This document shows, piece after piece, positions 23,730 to 32,307 of a stretch of 64,000 nucleotides of DNA (the first letter of the stretch is position 1; each line of letters begins with the position of its first letter). A program made the translations under genes and the position numbers. The notes beneath the pieces were generated by a model. The model had not been told where the DNA came from and made no database searches. It saw nothing but the letters and a program-made list of their open reading frames with translations. Origin of the DNA: Dyadobacter sp. MSC1_007 (GTDB lineage Bacteria; Bacteroidota; Bacteroidia; Cytophagales; Spirosomataceae); NCBI RefSeq assembly GCF_023667495.1, contig NZ_JAMOZL010000002.1, positions 434,001-498,000 of the forward strand, given 5' to 3'.

Positions 23730-26700
23730 AAAAAAATCTAGTGCTCATCTTCCTCCTGTTCAGTGTGATACAGGCACATTCATCCCTGGCACAAACTATC
23801 AGTGTAACCGGAAAAGTAACTTCGAAGACAGACGGTGAGGCGTTGCCCGGCGTAACGATCCTGGTTAAAGGAACATCCAAAGGCACCGCTACCAATGGAG
23901 AAGGCATATATTCCATTGAAACCGAACCCGGTTCGGTATTGAAATTTTCGTTTATAGGACTAAAGTCCACGGAACTATCTGTCCCGGCGGATGGCAAACT
24001 GGATGTACAGCTTGAAAATGACGAGACTATCCTGAATGAAGTGGTCGTGACGGCCCTTGGTATTGCGAAGGAGAAAAAATCGCTGGGTTATGCCGTTCAG
24101 GAGCTGCAAACGAAGGGTTTAGCGGAAGCCCGTGAGAACAACCTGGTGAATGCTTTGTCCGGTAAAATTGCCGGAGTGAACATTACCAATAGCCAGGGAG
24201 GCATGGGTTCGTCGCGGATCGTGATCCGGGGCGAAACTTCGATAGCGGGTAACAACCAGCCGCTGTTCGTAGTCGATGGTATTCCGGTTGACAACTCTCA
24301 GCTTGGCGCGGGGGCTAACGGTTCGCGCGACTTCGCGAATGCGATCGCGGATATCAACCCCAACGACATCGAATCAGTGAGTGTACTGAAAGGTCCTAAT
24401 GCAGCCGCATTGTACGGTTCGCGCGCTTCTAATGGGGTTATTTTGATTAAAACCAAAACCGGCAAAGCAGGGCAGAAAGGGCTGGGAGTGAACCTCAACT
24501 TTGGTTATTCATCTGAAAAATTACTTGTATTGCCTGAATATCAGGATGTGTTCGGTCAGGGAACCGGCGGCGCGTTTTCTTATGTGAATGGCAAGGGGGG
24601 AGGTATTAATGACGCTACGGATGAAAGCTGGGGCCCGAGAATGGACGGCAGGCTGATCCCGCAGTTCTTCTCCAATGGCGAAGCGGTACCGTTCGTGGCG
24701 CATCCCGACAATGTCAGAAATTTCTTTGAAACGGGCCACACTCGCACCACCGGCGTATCGGTTTCCGGCTCCAATGAGAAGGTCGACTACCGTTTTTCCT
24801 TCAATAACAGCAAGCAAACGGGCGTGATACCGAATACCGATATTTCCAAAAACTCATTTGGCGTGAATTCAACTTACCGGTTGAATGATAAGCTCACATT
24901 AACCACGAGCGCCAATTTTGCCAGAAACAGCTCTGATAACCTGCCGGGGACATCGGGACGGGGAAGCAGCGTTATGCTTCAATTTTTGTGGTTTGGAAGA
25001 CAGGTGGATACCGAATTGTTGAAGGATTACAACAAAGGTGGCTTCGACTACAACTGGAACCACAGCTATTACAGTAATCCATACCTGCTGCAATATGAAA
25101 ATACTGCCCAGCAGCGCCGCGACCGCTTTTTTGGCAATATCAATTTATCCTACAAAATCACCGACTGGCTTTCTGCCACGGTACGGACGGGCAACGACTA
25201 TTACAACGACAAACGGAAGTTCAAAGTGGCTTATGGAACGAACGGAACGCCATTTGGGTCTTATACCGAAGATAGCTACGTCGTGAATGAGAACAATACC
25301 GACTTTAATTTCAATTTTCACAAAAACATCGGCCCCGACTTCGAACTCGACTGGCTGGTAGGGGGTAACCTCAGGAGTAATTTCAATGAGCAGAACTACC
25401 AGCAGGCGCCTAAGCTGGCCGTGGCTGGTTTGTTCACGCTCAATAACTCACGCGACCCGCTCGTATCCTATAATATCCTTCGTAAACAAAAGGTTTACAG
25501 CGCATTTAGCTCGGCTCAGCTGGGTTTCCGGAACTATGCTTTCCTGAACCTCACCGCTCGTAACGACTGGTCGTCGACCTTGCCGAATGGCAACAATTCC
25601 TATTTCTATCCTTCCATTAATGCAAGTTTGGTGTTGACGGACGCCTTTGATATCAAAAGCAATGTGCTGACGTATGCCAAACTGCGTGGCGGCTGGGCGG
25701 AGGTTGGCAAGGACACCGACCCTTACCAGCTTGTGAATACCTATCCATTCAATCAGCCATTTGGCAGTGCGCCGTTGCTGACAGTTTCGGATGTTTTGCT
25801 GAGTGCCGATTTGAAGCCTGAAATTACGAGATCCACCGAGGTCGGAGCGGACGTTGCACTGTTCCGTAACCGTTTGCGGCTGGACTTGAGTTATTATAAT
25901 ACAGATAGTTATAATCAAATTCTCCGTGCTGACGTGAGCCCGTCGACGGGTTATAAACAAAAACTGCTGAATGCGGGCCACATCAATAACCGGGGCGTTG
26001 AAGCCATGTTGAATGTGAAAGCGATCGAAACAAAATCAGGTTTCCGGTGGGATGTCGGAGTGAATTTTTCAAGAAATCGTAGCAAAGTTGTAGCGTTGGA
26101 CGATGCAGGCTTCCTGAACGATTATAAATTGGGTACCAATGGGGTAACCGTTTACGCGAGTAAAGGGCTGGGTTATGGTGCATTATTCGGATCTGCATTT
26201 GCTCGCAATGAAGCAGGTGAGCAGATTATCGGTGCCAATGGGTTGCCAACCAAAGACCCGAACTTGAAGGTATTGGGGCACTACACTCCTAAATGGATGG
26301 GCGGCGTGACCAACTCGTTTTCTTTCAAAGGGTTTAACCTGAGTGTATTGATCGACACCAAGCAGGGGGGCTCCATTTACTCTGCTACCAATGCAACCGG
26401 GAGATATACTGGCGTCTTGAAACAGACGCTGCCTGGTCGTGACGCTGAACATGGCGGTTTGACCTACTACTATCCCGGAAACAACAAATCAGGCGTGGCT
26501 GTACAGGTGCCGAACGCGGCTGCCGCACCATCTGGCGCGGTTGTGTACGACGATGGTATCATTGCCAAAGGTGTCACAACAGACGGCAAGCCAAACTCGA
26601 CAATCGTTTCTGCCGAGCGCTATTACAAAGGCGTTTACAGCAACAGTGCAGGTATTAATGAAGCCAGTGTGTTCGACGCGTCGTTTATCAAGCTGCGCGA

Positions 26701-26923
26701 GGTGAAGCTGGGTTATGCGGTGCCGCAATCATTTATTTCCAAATACAAATTACAAAGCCTGATATTCTCGGTCTACGGACGGAACCTCGCATTCCTGCAA
26801 AAGAAAGCGGATAATATCGATCCTGAAACTGCATTCAGCACTGCCAATACCGGTCAGGGCCTCGAATCGTTGCAGCTTCCAACGACCGCTTCTTATGGAT
26901 TTAATGTATCAATAGGCTTTTAA
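23726..26923 (+). CDS. SusC/RagA-family TonB-dependent outer-membrane transporter
   Basis: The 1065-residue protein has a signal peptide, a carboxypeptidase-like regulatory domain (ISVTGKVTSKTDGEALPGVTILVKGT), the TonB box region before the plug (DETILNEVVVTALGIAKEKKSLGYAVQEL), the plug with QPLFVVDGIPVDNSQ and NDIESVSVLKGPNAAALYGSRASNGVI, and a 22-strand barrel ending in SYGFNVSIGF. It imports a nutrient across the outer membrane with its SusD lid, encoded 13 bp downstream. Its start overlaps the cysteine desulfurase stop (ATGA). With a SAM riboswitch at the operon head and no glycoside hydrolases beside it, an organosulfur or peptide substrate is more likely than a glycan. Confidence 0.96.
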   Translation: MKKNLVLIFLLFSVIQAHSSLAQTISVTGKVTSKTDGEALPGVTILVKGTSKGTATNGEGIYSIETEPGSVLKFSFIGLKSTELSVPADGKLDVQLENDETILNEVVVTALGIAKEKKSLGYAVQELQTKGLAEARENNLVNALSGKIAGVNITNSQGGMGSSRIVIRGETSIAGNNQPLFVVDGIPVDNSQLGAGANGSRDFANAIADINPNDIESVSVLKGPNAAALYGSRASNGVILIKTKTGKAGQKGLGVNLNFGYSSEKLLVLPEYQDVFGQGTGGAFSYVNGKGGGINDATDESWGPRMDGRLIPQFFSNGEAVPFVAHPDNVRNFFETGHTRTTGVSVSGSNEKVDYRFSFNNSKQTGVIPNTDISKNSFGVNSTYRLNDKLTLTTSANFARNSSDNLPGTSGRGSSVMLQFLWFGRQVDTELLKDYNKGGFDYNWNHSYYSNPYLLQYENTAQQRRDRFFGNINLSYKITDWLSATVRTGNDYYNDKRKFKVAYGTNGTPFGSYTEDSYVVNENNTDFNFNFHKNIGPDFELDWLVGGNLRSNFNEQNYQQAPKLAVAGLFTLNNSRDPLVSYNILRKQKVYSAFSSAQLGFRNYAFLNLTARNDWSSTLPNGNNSYFYPSINASLVLTDAFDIKSNVLTYAKLRGGWAEVGKDTDPYQLVNTYPFNQPFGSAPLLTVSDVLLSADLKPEITRSTEVGADVALFRNRLRLDLSYYNTDSYNQILRADVSPSTGYKQKLLNAGHINNRGVEAMLNVKAIETKSGFRWDVGVNFSRNRSKVVALDDAGFLNDYKLGTNGVTVYASKGLGYGALFGSAFARNEAGEQIIGANGLPTKDPNLKVLGHYTPKWMGGVTNSFSFKGFNLSVLIDTKQGGSIYSATNATGRYTGVLKQTLPGRDAEHGGLTYYYPGNNKSGVAVQVPNAAAAPSGAVVYDDGIIAKGVTTDGKPNSTIVSAERYYKGVYSNSAGINEASVFDASFIKLREVKLGYAVPQSFISKYKLQSLIFSVYGRNLAFLQKKADNIDPETAFSTANTGQGLESLQLPTTASYGFNVSIGF

Positions 26924-26936
26924 AATTGAAATACTC

Positions 26937-28373
26937 ATGAATAAAAATATAAAAGGAATCCTGATCGCCTCAGCAACTTTACTTTTGACTGCTTGCCAGG
27001 ATCAATTGGAAAAAGTAAATACGAACCCAAACGAGGCAGTGAATGCACAGCCGGAATACCTGCTGGCGAATTCGATCAAATCCAATGCCGACATTATTCT
27101 AGGTTCGGATGCTTCGATGGAAACAACGACGCTCTTTATCCAGCATTGGGCCAAGATCCAATATACCGATCCTGACAAATACACCGTCAGTATCAGCAAT
27201 GTACAAAATGTGTGGACGAACCTGTATTCGCAGGGGCTGACCGATTTTGCAACGATTATCAAACTTGGAGAAGCAAATGGCAATGTGAATTACCAGGCGG
27301 TAGGACTCATCCTGAAATCTTGGTCGTTTCAGTTGTTAACCGATTTGTACGGAAACATTCCGTACAGTCAGGCGCTTAAACTGGAAGAAACGCTGACGCC
27401 GAAGTATGACGAGCAAAAGGACGTTTATCTGGGTTTACTGGCAGATCTAAAAAAAGCATCGGAGCAGATTGATGTTAATGGCAGCCCGATCAGTGGGGAC
27501 CTGGTTTACAATGGAAATCTTGCCAAATGGAAGAAATTTGCCAATTCCCTGCGTTTGCGCATTGCATTGCGGATTGCTGATAAAGATCCGCAAACAGCCA
27601 AAGCGGTGGTCGCCGAACTGGCCGCAAACAGAAGCTTGCTGATCGCTTCCAATGACGATATCGCCCAACTGGTTTACCTGGCTTCGCCCAATCAAAATCC
27701 GGTTTCCCGCGATCGCGAAACGCGCGATGATTACCGGGTCAGCAAGTCGGTGATCGACAAATTGCAGGAATTGAAAGACCCCAGACTGACGGTTTTTGCC
27801 AACAGAACGGTGGACGCCACACCAACGGGCTACATTGGTGTTACAAATGGCCTTCCGGCTGATTCTGCTGCTAAACTGGGCTTTACAAAGACTTCCAAGC
27901 TCGGAGATTACTTCACGGCACCTGCTTCACCGGCTGTTTTTCTGAGCTATTCGGAAGTGCTGTTCAATCTTGCAGAGGCGGCGCAAAGAGGATTTATCTC
28001 CGATAATGCGGCGGATTTGTACAAAGCGGCCGTAACGGCGTCCTTGCAGCAATTCAAAGTTAACAGCGCTGACATTGCGACTTACCTGGCACAGCCTTCG
28101 GTGGCTTATCACCCGACTAACTATAAGAAATCGATTGGAGAGCAGAAATGGCTGGCATTATTTAGCCAGGGGCTGGAAGCGTTCGCCGAATGGCGCCGGC
28201 TCGATTATCCGCAGCTGAAACCGGCCTATGCAGGTGTTTTGAACGGCAAATTGCCCGTCCGCCTCACATATCCTACCGGCGAGCAGGCATTGAATGCAGC
28301 CAACTATAAAGCGGCCGTTGCAAGCCAGGGTGAAGACCGGCTTACGACGAAGCTTTGGTTCGATGCTTTCTAA
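26937..28373 (+). CDS. SusD/RagB-family nutrient-binding lipoprotein
   Basis: The 478-residue protein begins with a lipoprotein signal (IKGILIASATLLLTACQDQLEKVNTNPN, lipid-bearing Cys in LLTAC) and has the helical TPR scaffold of SusD proteins of the SusD_RagB_2 type (VYLGLLADLKKASEQID, FANSLRLRIALRIADKDP, SEVLFNLAEAAQRGF, WLALFSQGLEAFAEWRRLDYP). It should cap the SusC barrel on the cell surface and bind the same ligand. The subfamily is frequently linked to peptide-like or unknown substrates rather than starch. It is followed after 96 bp by a small protein gene. Confidence 0.95.
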   Translation: MNKNIKGILIASATLLLTACQDQLEKVNTNPNEAVNAQPEYLLANSIKSNADIILGSDASMETTTLFIQHWAKIQYTDPDKYTVSISNVQNVWTNLYSQGLTDFATIIKLGEANGNVNYQAVGLILKSWSFQLLTDLYGNIPYSQALKLEETLTPKYDEQKDVYLGLLADLKKASEQIDVNGSPISGDLVYNGNLAKWKKFANSLRLRIALRIADKDPQTAKAVVAELAANRSLLIASNDDIAQLVYLASPNQNPVSRDRETRDDYRVSKSVIDKLQELKDPRLTVFANRTVDATPTGYIGVTNGLPADSAAKLGFTKTSKLGDYFTAPASPAVFLSYSEVLFNLAEAAQRGFISDNAADLYKAAVTASLQQFKVNSADIATYLAQPSVAYHPTNYKKSIGEQKWLALFSQGLEAFAEWRRLDYPQLKPAYAGVLNGKLPVRLTYPTGEQALNAANYKAAVASQGEDRLTTKLWFDAF

Positions 28374-28469
28374 TTTTAACAAAATTTAATGTTAAAAACG
28401 GGCACGAATGCTGCCGGAAATGCGTAACAATAAGACATTCTCAACAAATCACTTAAACATCAACATAAC

Positions 28470-28721
28470 ATGAGCAACACCTTTTTTCTCCGGATTATCT
28501 ACCGGAACGCCGTTAGTCTTCACAAAATCACTTCGAGTGTAGAATCAGTGAAGGGAGCGAAGATCAAGCACTTGAATTTTATCAGCAAGGGTAAAAGTTT
28601 TGTAGGAGTGATTGCATTTGAAGCGTCGCAACTGATCGATTTCGAGAAGATTATGACGCTGATCCGGCGTAACAGGGATATTTCCGAAGTAGAAAGGATT
28701 ATGGACGGCTCGTTGTGTTGA
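28470..28721 (+). CDS. small protein, possible ACT-like fold
   Basis: The 83-residue protein is not one I can assign. Its predicted pattern is beta-alpha-beta-beta-alpha (FFLRIIYRN, VSLHKITSSVESV, IKHLNFISKG, FVGVIAFEAS, IDFEKIMTLIRRNRDISEVERI), which is the order of an ACT regulatory domain and resembles small subunits of amino-acid enzymes in shape only. It is the last gene before an intrinsic terminator at 28788 and so probably belongs to the SAM-riboswitch operon. If it is an ACT protein it could sense a sulfur amino acid; this is a weak inference. Confidence 0.6.
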   Translation: MSNTFFLRIIYRNAVSLHKITSSVESVKGAKIKHLNFISKGKSFVGVIAFEASQLIDFEKIMTLIRRNRDISEVERIMDGSLC

Positions 28722-28787
28722 TGCCAGTGATCAGCATTTGATCCCATTGTTTCAGAATTGGAAATTGTGTCATAATTGAATGCAGGA

Positions 28788-28810
28788 GGCCCGTATCGGG
28801 GCCTTTTTTT
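28788..28810 (+). terminator. rho-independent terminator of the SusCD operon
   Basis: A GC stem GGCCC...GGGCC (28788-28803) is followed by seven T residues (28804-28810). It closes the operon that starts with the SAM riboswitch. Confidence 0.85.
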
Positions 28811-28833
28811 GCAAAAACGCTCCTTTTTTCTAG

Positions 28834-28890
28834 AAGCAGGGGGCCGCTCTACGGCCGACTATCGAATGGCCGCAGGGCGGCCCCCTGCTT
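28834..28890. repeat. 57-bp inverted repeat with 14-bp perfect arms
   Basis: The arms AAGCAGGGGGCCGC (28834-28847) and GCGGCCCCCTGCTT (28877-28890) are perfectly complementary, and an inner pair CGGCC (28852-28856) and GGCCG (28868-28872) extends the structure. It lies between the terminator and the convergent transporter gene. It resembles a dispersed palindromic repeat; it has no T-run and so is not a simple terminator. Confidence 0.7.
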
Positions 28891-28967
28891 TTAGAAATGT
28901 GTATTGTGAGGGAGTCGTTTAGCTCCAAAGGAGCTTCCTAACGGATTGAACGGCAACATGGTTCAGG

Positions 28968-29915
28968 CTAAACCGTCGCCGTAACCTGCTTGGGTTTTCT
29001 GTATTTATTTAAATTAATCAATAAAACACTTCCCAGGATAACGATCAGGCCGGAGATCTGCATTGGCGTGATCGATTCGTGGGCGAAGAATATGCCCAGA
29101 AGTACAGCTACAACCGGATTTACATAGGCGTAAGTACTCACTTTGGTAGCGGGCTGTACCTTCAAAAGCCACACATAGGCACTGAAAGCCGCGATGGAAC
29201 CGAAGATGATCAGGTATATCGTGGCTAGCCAGGCGCTGGTGGGTATGGCTGCCATATTAAGCTTATCCCATTCGTTGGAAAGCAAACTTCCGGGGATGAA
29301 TGCGACACCGGCAGCAAGCATTTGCCAGGTAGAATTCACCGTCGCCGAGTTGGAAACGGAATTGTATTTCGAATATAGAGAGCCGCCTGCCCAAGCCATT
29401 GTGCCGATCACGACCAGCACCATCGCAAATAGATCGCGACTGCTGTTGAGTGACGTCATGGTAGCCATGATTTTTTCACTGAATAGCAGGACCACGCCCG
29501 CAAAACCGATCAGCAAGCCCAGGATCGTCGATTTGCTGCCAAGATTTTCAGACCATTTCGGTTTGTCAAGTAATACAAACCATATGGGCGACGAGGATAT
29601 CATAATGGCGACCATCGCGCTAGGCAGGAACTGTTCTACCCATATTACTACGCCATTTCCTACGAATAGCAGCAGAAGGCCCGTAATGATGGCCGGTTTC
29701 ATGGCCTTCCATGAAAACACATTTTCGCCCTGGCTCAGGCTCCATCCGAGCATGAGTAAACCGGCGATAACGAAGCGGAATGCGCCCAGAAAAAATGGTG
29801 GAAATCCTTCCAATGCCCTCTGAATGAAGAAATAGGTGGATCCCCAAACAATGTAAACGGTGGCAAATGCCAATACCACCATTAATGTGGAAGGAGCTTT
29901 ACTTGTAGTTTGCAT
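28968..29915 (-). CDS. EamA/DMT-family exporter
   Basis: The 315-residue membrane protein has ten hydrophobic helices in two EamA repeats, starting VLAFATVYIVWGSTYFFIQRALEGFPPFFLGAFRF, which is the hallmark of drug/metabolite transporters such as RhaT/YdcZ-like exporters. Such proteins often export amino acids or related metabolites. It follows the Lrp-type regulator gene by 7 bp, so the pair likely forms one unit in which the regulator senses the exported amino acid. The substrate cannot be read from the sequence. Confidence 0.88.
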   Translation of the reverse strand: MQTTSKAPSTLMVVLAFATVYIVWGSTYFFIQRALEGFPPFFLGAFRFVIAGLLMLGWSLSQGENVFSWKAMKPAIITGLLLLFVGNGVVIWVEQFLPSAMVAIMISSSPIWFVLLDKPKWSENLGSKSTILGLLIGFAGVVLLFSEKIMATMTSLNSSRDLFAMVLVVIGTMAWAGGSLYSKYNSVSNSATVNSTWQMLAAGVAFIPGSLLSNEWDKLNMAAIPTSAWLATIYLIIFGSIAAFSAYVWLLKVQPATKVSTYAYVNPVVAVLLGIFFAHESITPMQISGLIVILGSVLLINLNKYRKPKQVTATV

Positions 29916-29922
29916 GATGATT

Positions 29923-30402
29923 TCATTTAACGGGTATGACTAATTGTTGTTCTTCTTTGACCGTTTCGAGGACGATCGTAGTGCGTGTGGAAAGTATATT
30001 GGGAATTTTACTAAATTTATTACGCATCAGGTCCATCAGCGAAGCCGAATCGGCGGTGCGGACTTTGACCATATAACAATCGTCACCTGCAATGTGGTGA
30101 ACTTCCTGAACCTCAGGGATTTTGGCAAGCTCCTTGGCGGTGTTGTTGCTTCCCATTCCCTCTGAAGATTTCATTGAAATAAATGCAAGCAATTTCTGGT
30201 GCAGGGCCACCGGGTTCAGGCGGGTCGTGTACTGCATGATCACATTCTTCTGTTCGAGCTTTTTGACCCTCTCCAAAACCGCTGACGGTGCCATTTCCAG
30301 CTCACGGGCCAAGTCGGCGTTGGTGATGCGCGCATTCTCCTGCATAAGGCGGAGTATGCCGAGGTCAATCTTATCAAGAACGATATCTGTTCCGTTCATC
30401 AT
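29923..30402 (-). CDS. Lrp/AsnC-family transcriptional regulator
   Basis: The 159-residue protein has an N-terminal helix-turn-helix (LDKIDLGILRLMQENARITNADLARELEMAPSAVLERVKKLEQ) and a C-terminal RAM/AsnC ligand-binding domain (VQEVHHIAGDDCYMVKVRT). It should respond to an amino acid and control the exporter gene 7 bp downstream. A long inverted repeat at 30425-30466, just upstream of its start, is the likely site of autoregulation. Confidence 0.92.
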   Translation of the reverse strand: MMNGTDIVLDKIDLGILRLMQENARITNADLARELEMAPSAVLERVKKLEQKNVIMQYTTRLNPVALHQKLLAFISMKSSEGMGSNNTAKELAKIPEVQEVHHIAGDDCYMVKVRTADSASLMDLMRNKFSKIPNILSTRTTIVLETVKEEQQLVIPVK

Positions 30403-30424
30403 TCTGTAAATTTATATTTTTTCA

Positions 30425-30466
30425 GAACTATATTCAAAAAAAAGAGTGATATTTTGAATATAGTTC
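30425..30466. promoter_or_regulatory. inverted repeat operator upstream of the Lrp-type regulator
   Basis: Perfect 15-bp arms GAACTATATTCAAAA (30425-30439) and TTTTGAATATAGTTC (30452-30466) flank a 12-bp spacer, 23 bp upstream of the regulator start. Lrp/AsnC dimers and octamers bind such AT-rich dyads, so this is the likely autoregulatory site. Confidence 0.65.
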
Positions 30467-30607
30467 AGTTAGTACAGGTTTTGAACCTGGAAAGTTCGCT
30501 GGGAGGTTACTTTTTTTATGTGAGTTGGCCCCGATTTCTGAAAATTCGGTAATAATCAGCATTTCAGTGCTTTTGATATCTGGTAAAAACCTGAATCCTA
30601 ACTTGTC

Positions 30608-31723
30608 ATGCACATGAAGACATTGATCCTTTGCGTTTTAACCATTATTTTTTCAGTCGGCGCGGCATTTAGCCAAATCGATAAAAAAGCCACACCAGAA
30701 ACAGTGGCCTTGTACCGTAATCTTGAAAGGCTTTCCGAAGAACACATCCTTTTCGGGCACCAGCACGCCACTGAGTATGGGCACGGCTGGGTGGGCGATG
30801 AGGAGCGTTCGGATGTAAAATCGGTAACAGGCTCCCATCCGGCCGTGATCGGGATCGATTTTAGCGGACTTTCCGGTCGGCCCGACGATGCGATTGCCAA
30901 AACGAAAGAAGCGTTGCGTAAAAATGTGGTGGATACCTACAACCGCGGCGGAGTGACCACCGTTGCGTGGCATTTCTCCAATCCGGCCTCGGGTGGCGGT
31001 TTTTATTGGAAAGATTCCGTTTCCGTGGCCGCAATGGCCTTAATCAAGCCCGGTGGTTCGCATCATGAACAATATAAGAAGATATTAAGAACGATCGCTG
31101 AGCTCGCCCAGTCTGTCAAAGGCCGGGACGGGACTTTGGCGCCGATGATTTTCAGGCCTTTTCACGAGTTCGACGGTGATTGGTTTTGGTGGGGCAAGCG
31201 GCATACTTCAAAGGAGGATTTTATGGCAGTATGGCGTTTTACGGTGGCATACCTGCGCGACGAGCTCAATGTCCATAACTTTATTTATGCATTTTCTCCG
31301 GACAATAAATTCAATTCCGAGTATGAGTTTTTGGAAAGATATCCCGGAAATGACTGGGTCGATCTGGTCGGAATGGACAACTATGGCGACTTTGGCCGGG
31401 ATGGAAAATACAATCTCGAAGCGGGATTGAAGAAGTTGAAAATTGTTTCTGATTATGCCAAAAAAGCTGGGAAGCTGGCTGCATTCACAGAAACCGGCCT
31501 CGAAAGTATCCCTAACCCTACCTGGTGGACTGACACGCTTCTGAAGACATTAAAAGCGCAAAAAATGAACCTTGCGTACGTGCTCGTTTGGCGAAACGAC
31601 ACCAAGAGCCCGACCCACTTCTACGCCCCGTTTCCCGGGCAGGTCAGCGAAGCAGATTTCGTAAAGTTTTATAACGATCCTTATACATTGTTTGAGAAAG
31701 ATTTGAGGGGTATTTACAAATAG
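30608..31723 (+). CDS. secreted glycoside hydrolase family 26 beta-mannanase
   Basis: The 371-residue enzyme has a signal peptide (MKTLILCVLTIIFSVGAAFS) and a GH26 TIM barrel. Typical blocks are ILFGHQHATEYGHGW, MIFRPFHEFDGDWFWWG with the acid/base Glu187, WVDLVGMDNYGDFG, and AAFTETGLES with the nucleophile Glu295. It would hydrolyse beta-1,4-mannan or glucomannan in the periplasm or outside the cell. It stands alone without a SusCD pair, so it is not part of a classical polysaccharide utilisation locus here. The start may be the ATG at 30614, two codons later. Confidence 0.92.
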   Translation: MHMKTLILCVLTIIFSVGAAFSQIDKKATPETVALYRNLERLSEEHILFGHQHATEYGHGWVGDEERSDVKSVTGSHPAVIGIDFSGLSGRPDDAIAKTKEALRKNVVDTYNRGGVTTVAWHFSNPASGGGFYWKDSVSVAAMALIKPGGSHHEQYKKILRTIAELAQSVKGRDGTLAPMIFRPFHEFDGDWFWWGKRHTSKEDFMAVWRFTVAYLRDELNVHNFIYAFSPDNKFNSEYEFLERYPGNDWVDLVGMDNYGDFGRDGKYNLEAGLKKLKIVSDYAKKAGKLAAFTETGLESIPNPTWWTDTLLKTLKAQKMNLAYVLVWRNDTKSPTHFYAPFPGQVSEADFVKFYNDPYTLFEKDLRGIYK

Positions 31724-31842
31724 CCAATTACGTCTGATAATTGATCGGTTGCCGATCGTTCATTATAGCTGTTATCAAGCGGTTCCGCCTGATGTGGACA
31801 CTGCGTATTTGACTAAAATTGCCAAAAAACGAAGCAACGACT

Positions 31843-32307
31843 ATGGCAATGCGTCATTTATTTATCAATTTTTCACTTTACTTCCGGCTACCGGTCATCC
31901 TGCTTTTGATCGTGGTCATGGCCTCTTGCAATAAACATGACGTCGCGCCTGGTAACACAAAGCCAGAAAAGATTATGCCTGACATCCGGACGGGCCCGGC
32001 CACCTTTCATACACTCGGCGGCGTGGTGGAAACATTTAATGTGAACTTCGAAAAGCTGGGCAATGTGCCCATTGACGAATATGGTATCGCATATGTATTC
32101 CAGGTTGAAGCTACACTGACAGAGCCAGTTGCTGATGGGGCTAATCCGGTCGCCAAGTTTAAAAGTGCCGCAAAGCAGGGTCCGATCACCGAGACGTTTA
32201 AAATCGGCTTTCCAGTGGGAACGCATGCATTTGCGTACCGTGCCTATGTGAAGATCAAGGGCGGGGATGTACTGTACGCGGAGAACAGTTTCAAGATAAC
32301 TTATTAA
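31843..32307 (+). CDS. small lipoprotein of unknown function
   Basis: The 154-residue product begins with a hydrophobic segment ending in a lipobox (LLLIVVMASCNKHD), so it should be anchored to a membrane by Cys lipidation. The mature part is beta-rich and ends FPVGTHAFAYRAYVKIKGGDVLYAENSFKITY, similar in feel to a fibronectin type III-like sandwich. I do not recognise the family. The ATG at 31843 (or 31849) is favoured over 31819 because the hydrophobic segment then follows closely. Its last four bases overlap the end of the convergent gene. Confidence 0.75.
   Translation: MAMRHLFINFSLYFRLPVILLLIVVMASCNKHDVAPGNTKPEKIMPDIRTGPATFHTLGGVVETFNVNFEKLGNVPIDEYGIAYVFQVEATLTEPVADGANPVAKFKSAAKQGPITETFKIGFPVGTHAFAYRAYVKIKGGDVLYAENSFKITY

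Noticed and set aside
28834-28890. Second intrinsic terminator
   Set aside because: The loop is large and there is no T-run on either side; repeat is a better label.
29194-29823. 209-codon frame antisense to the exporter gene
   Set aside because: Fully inside a clear EamA transporter on the other strand; mirror of its codon bias.
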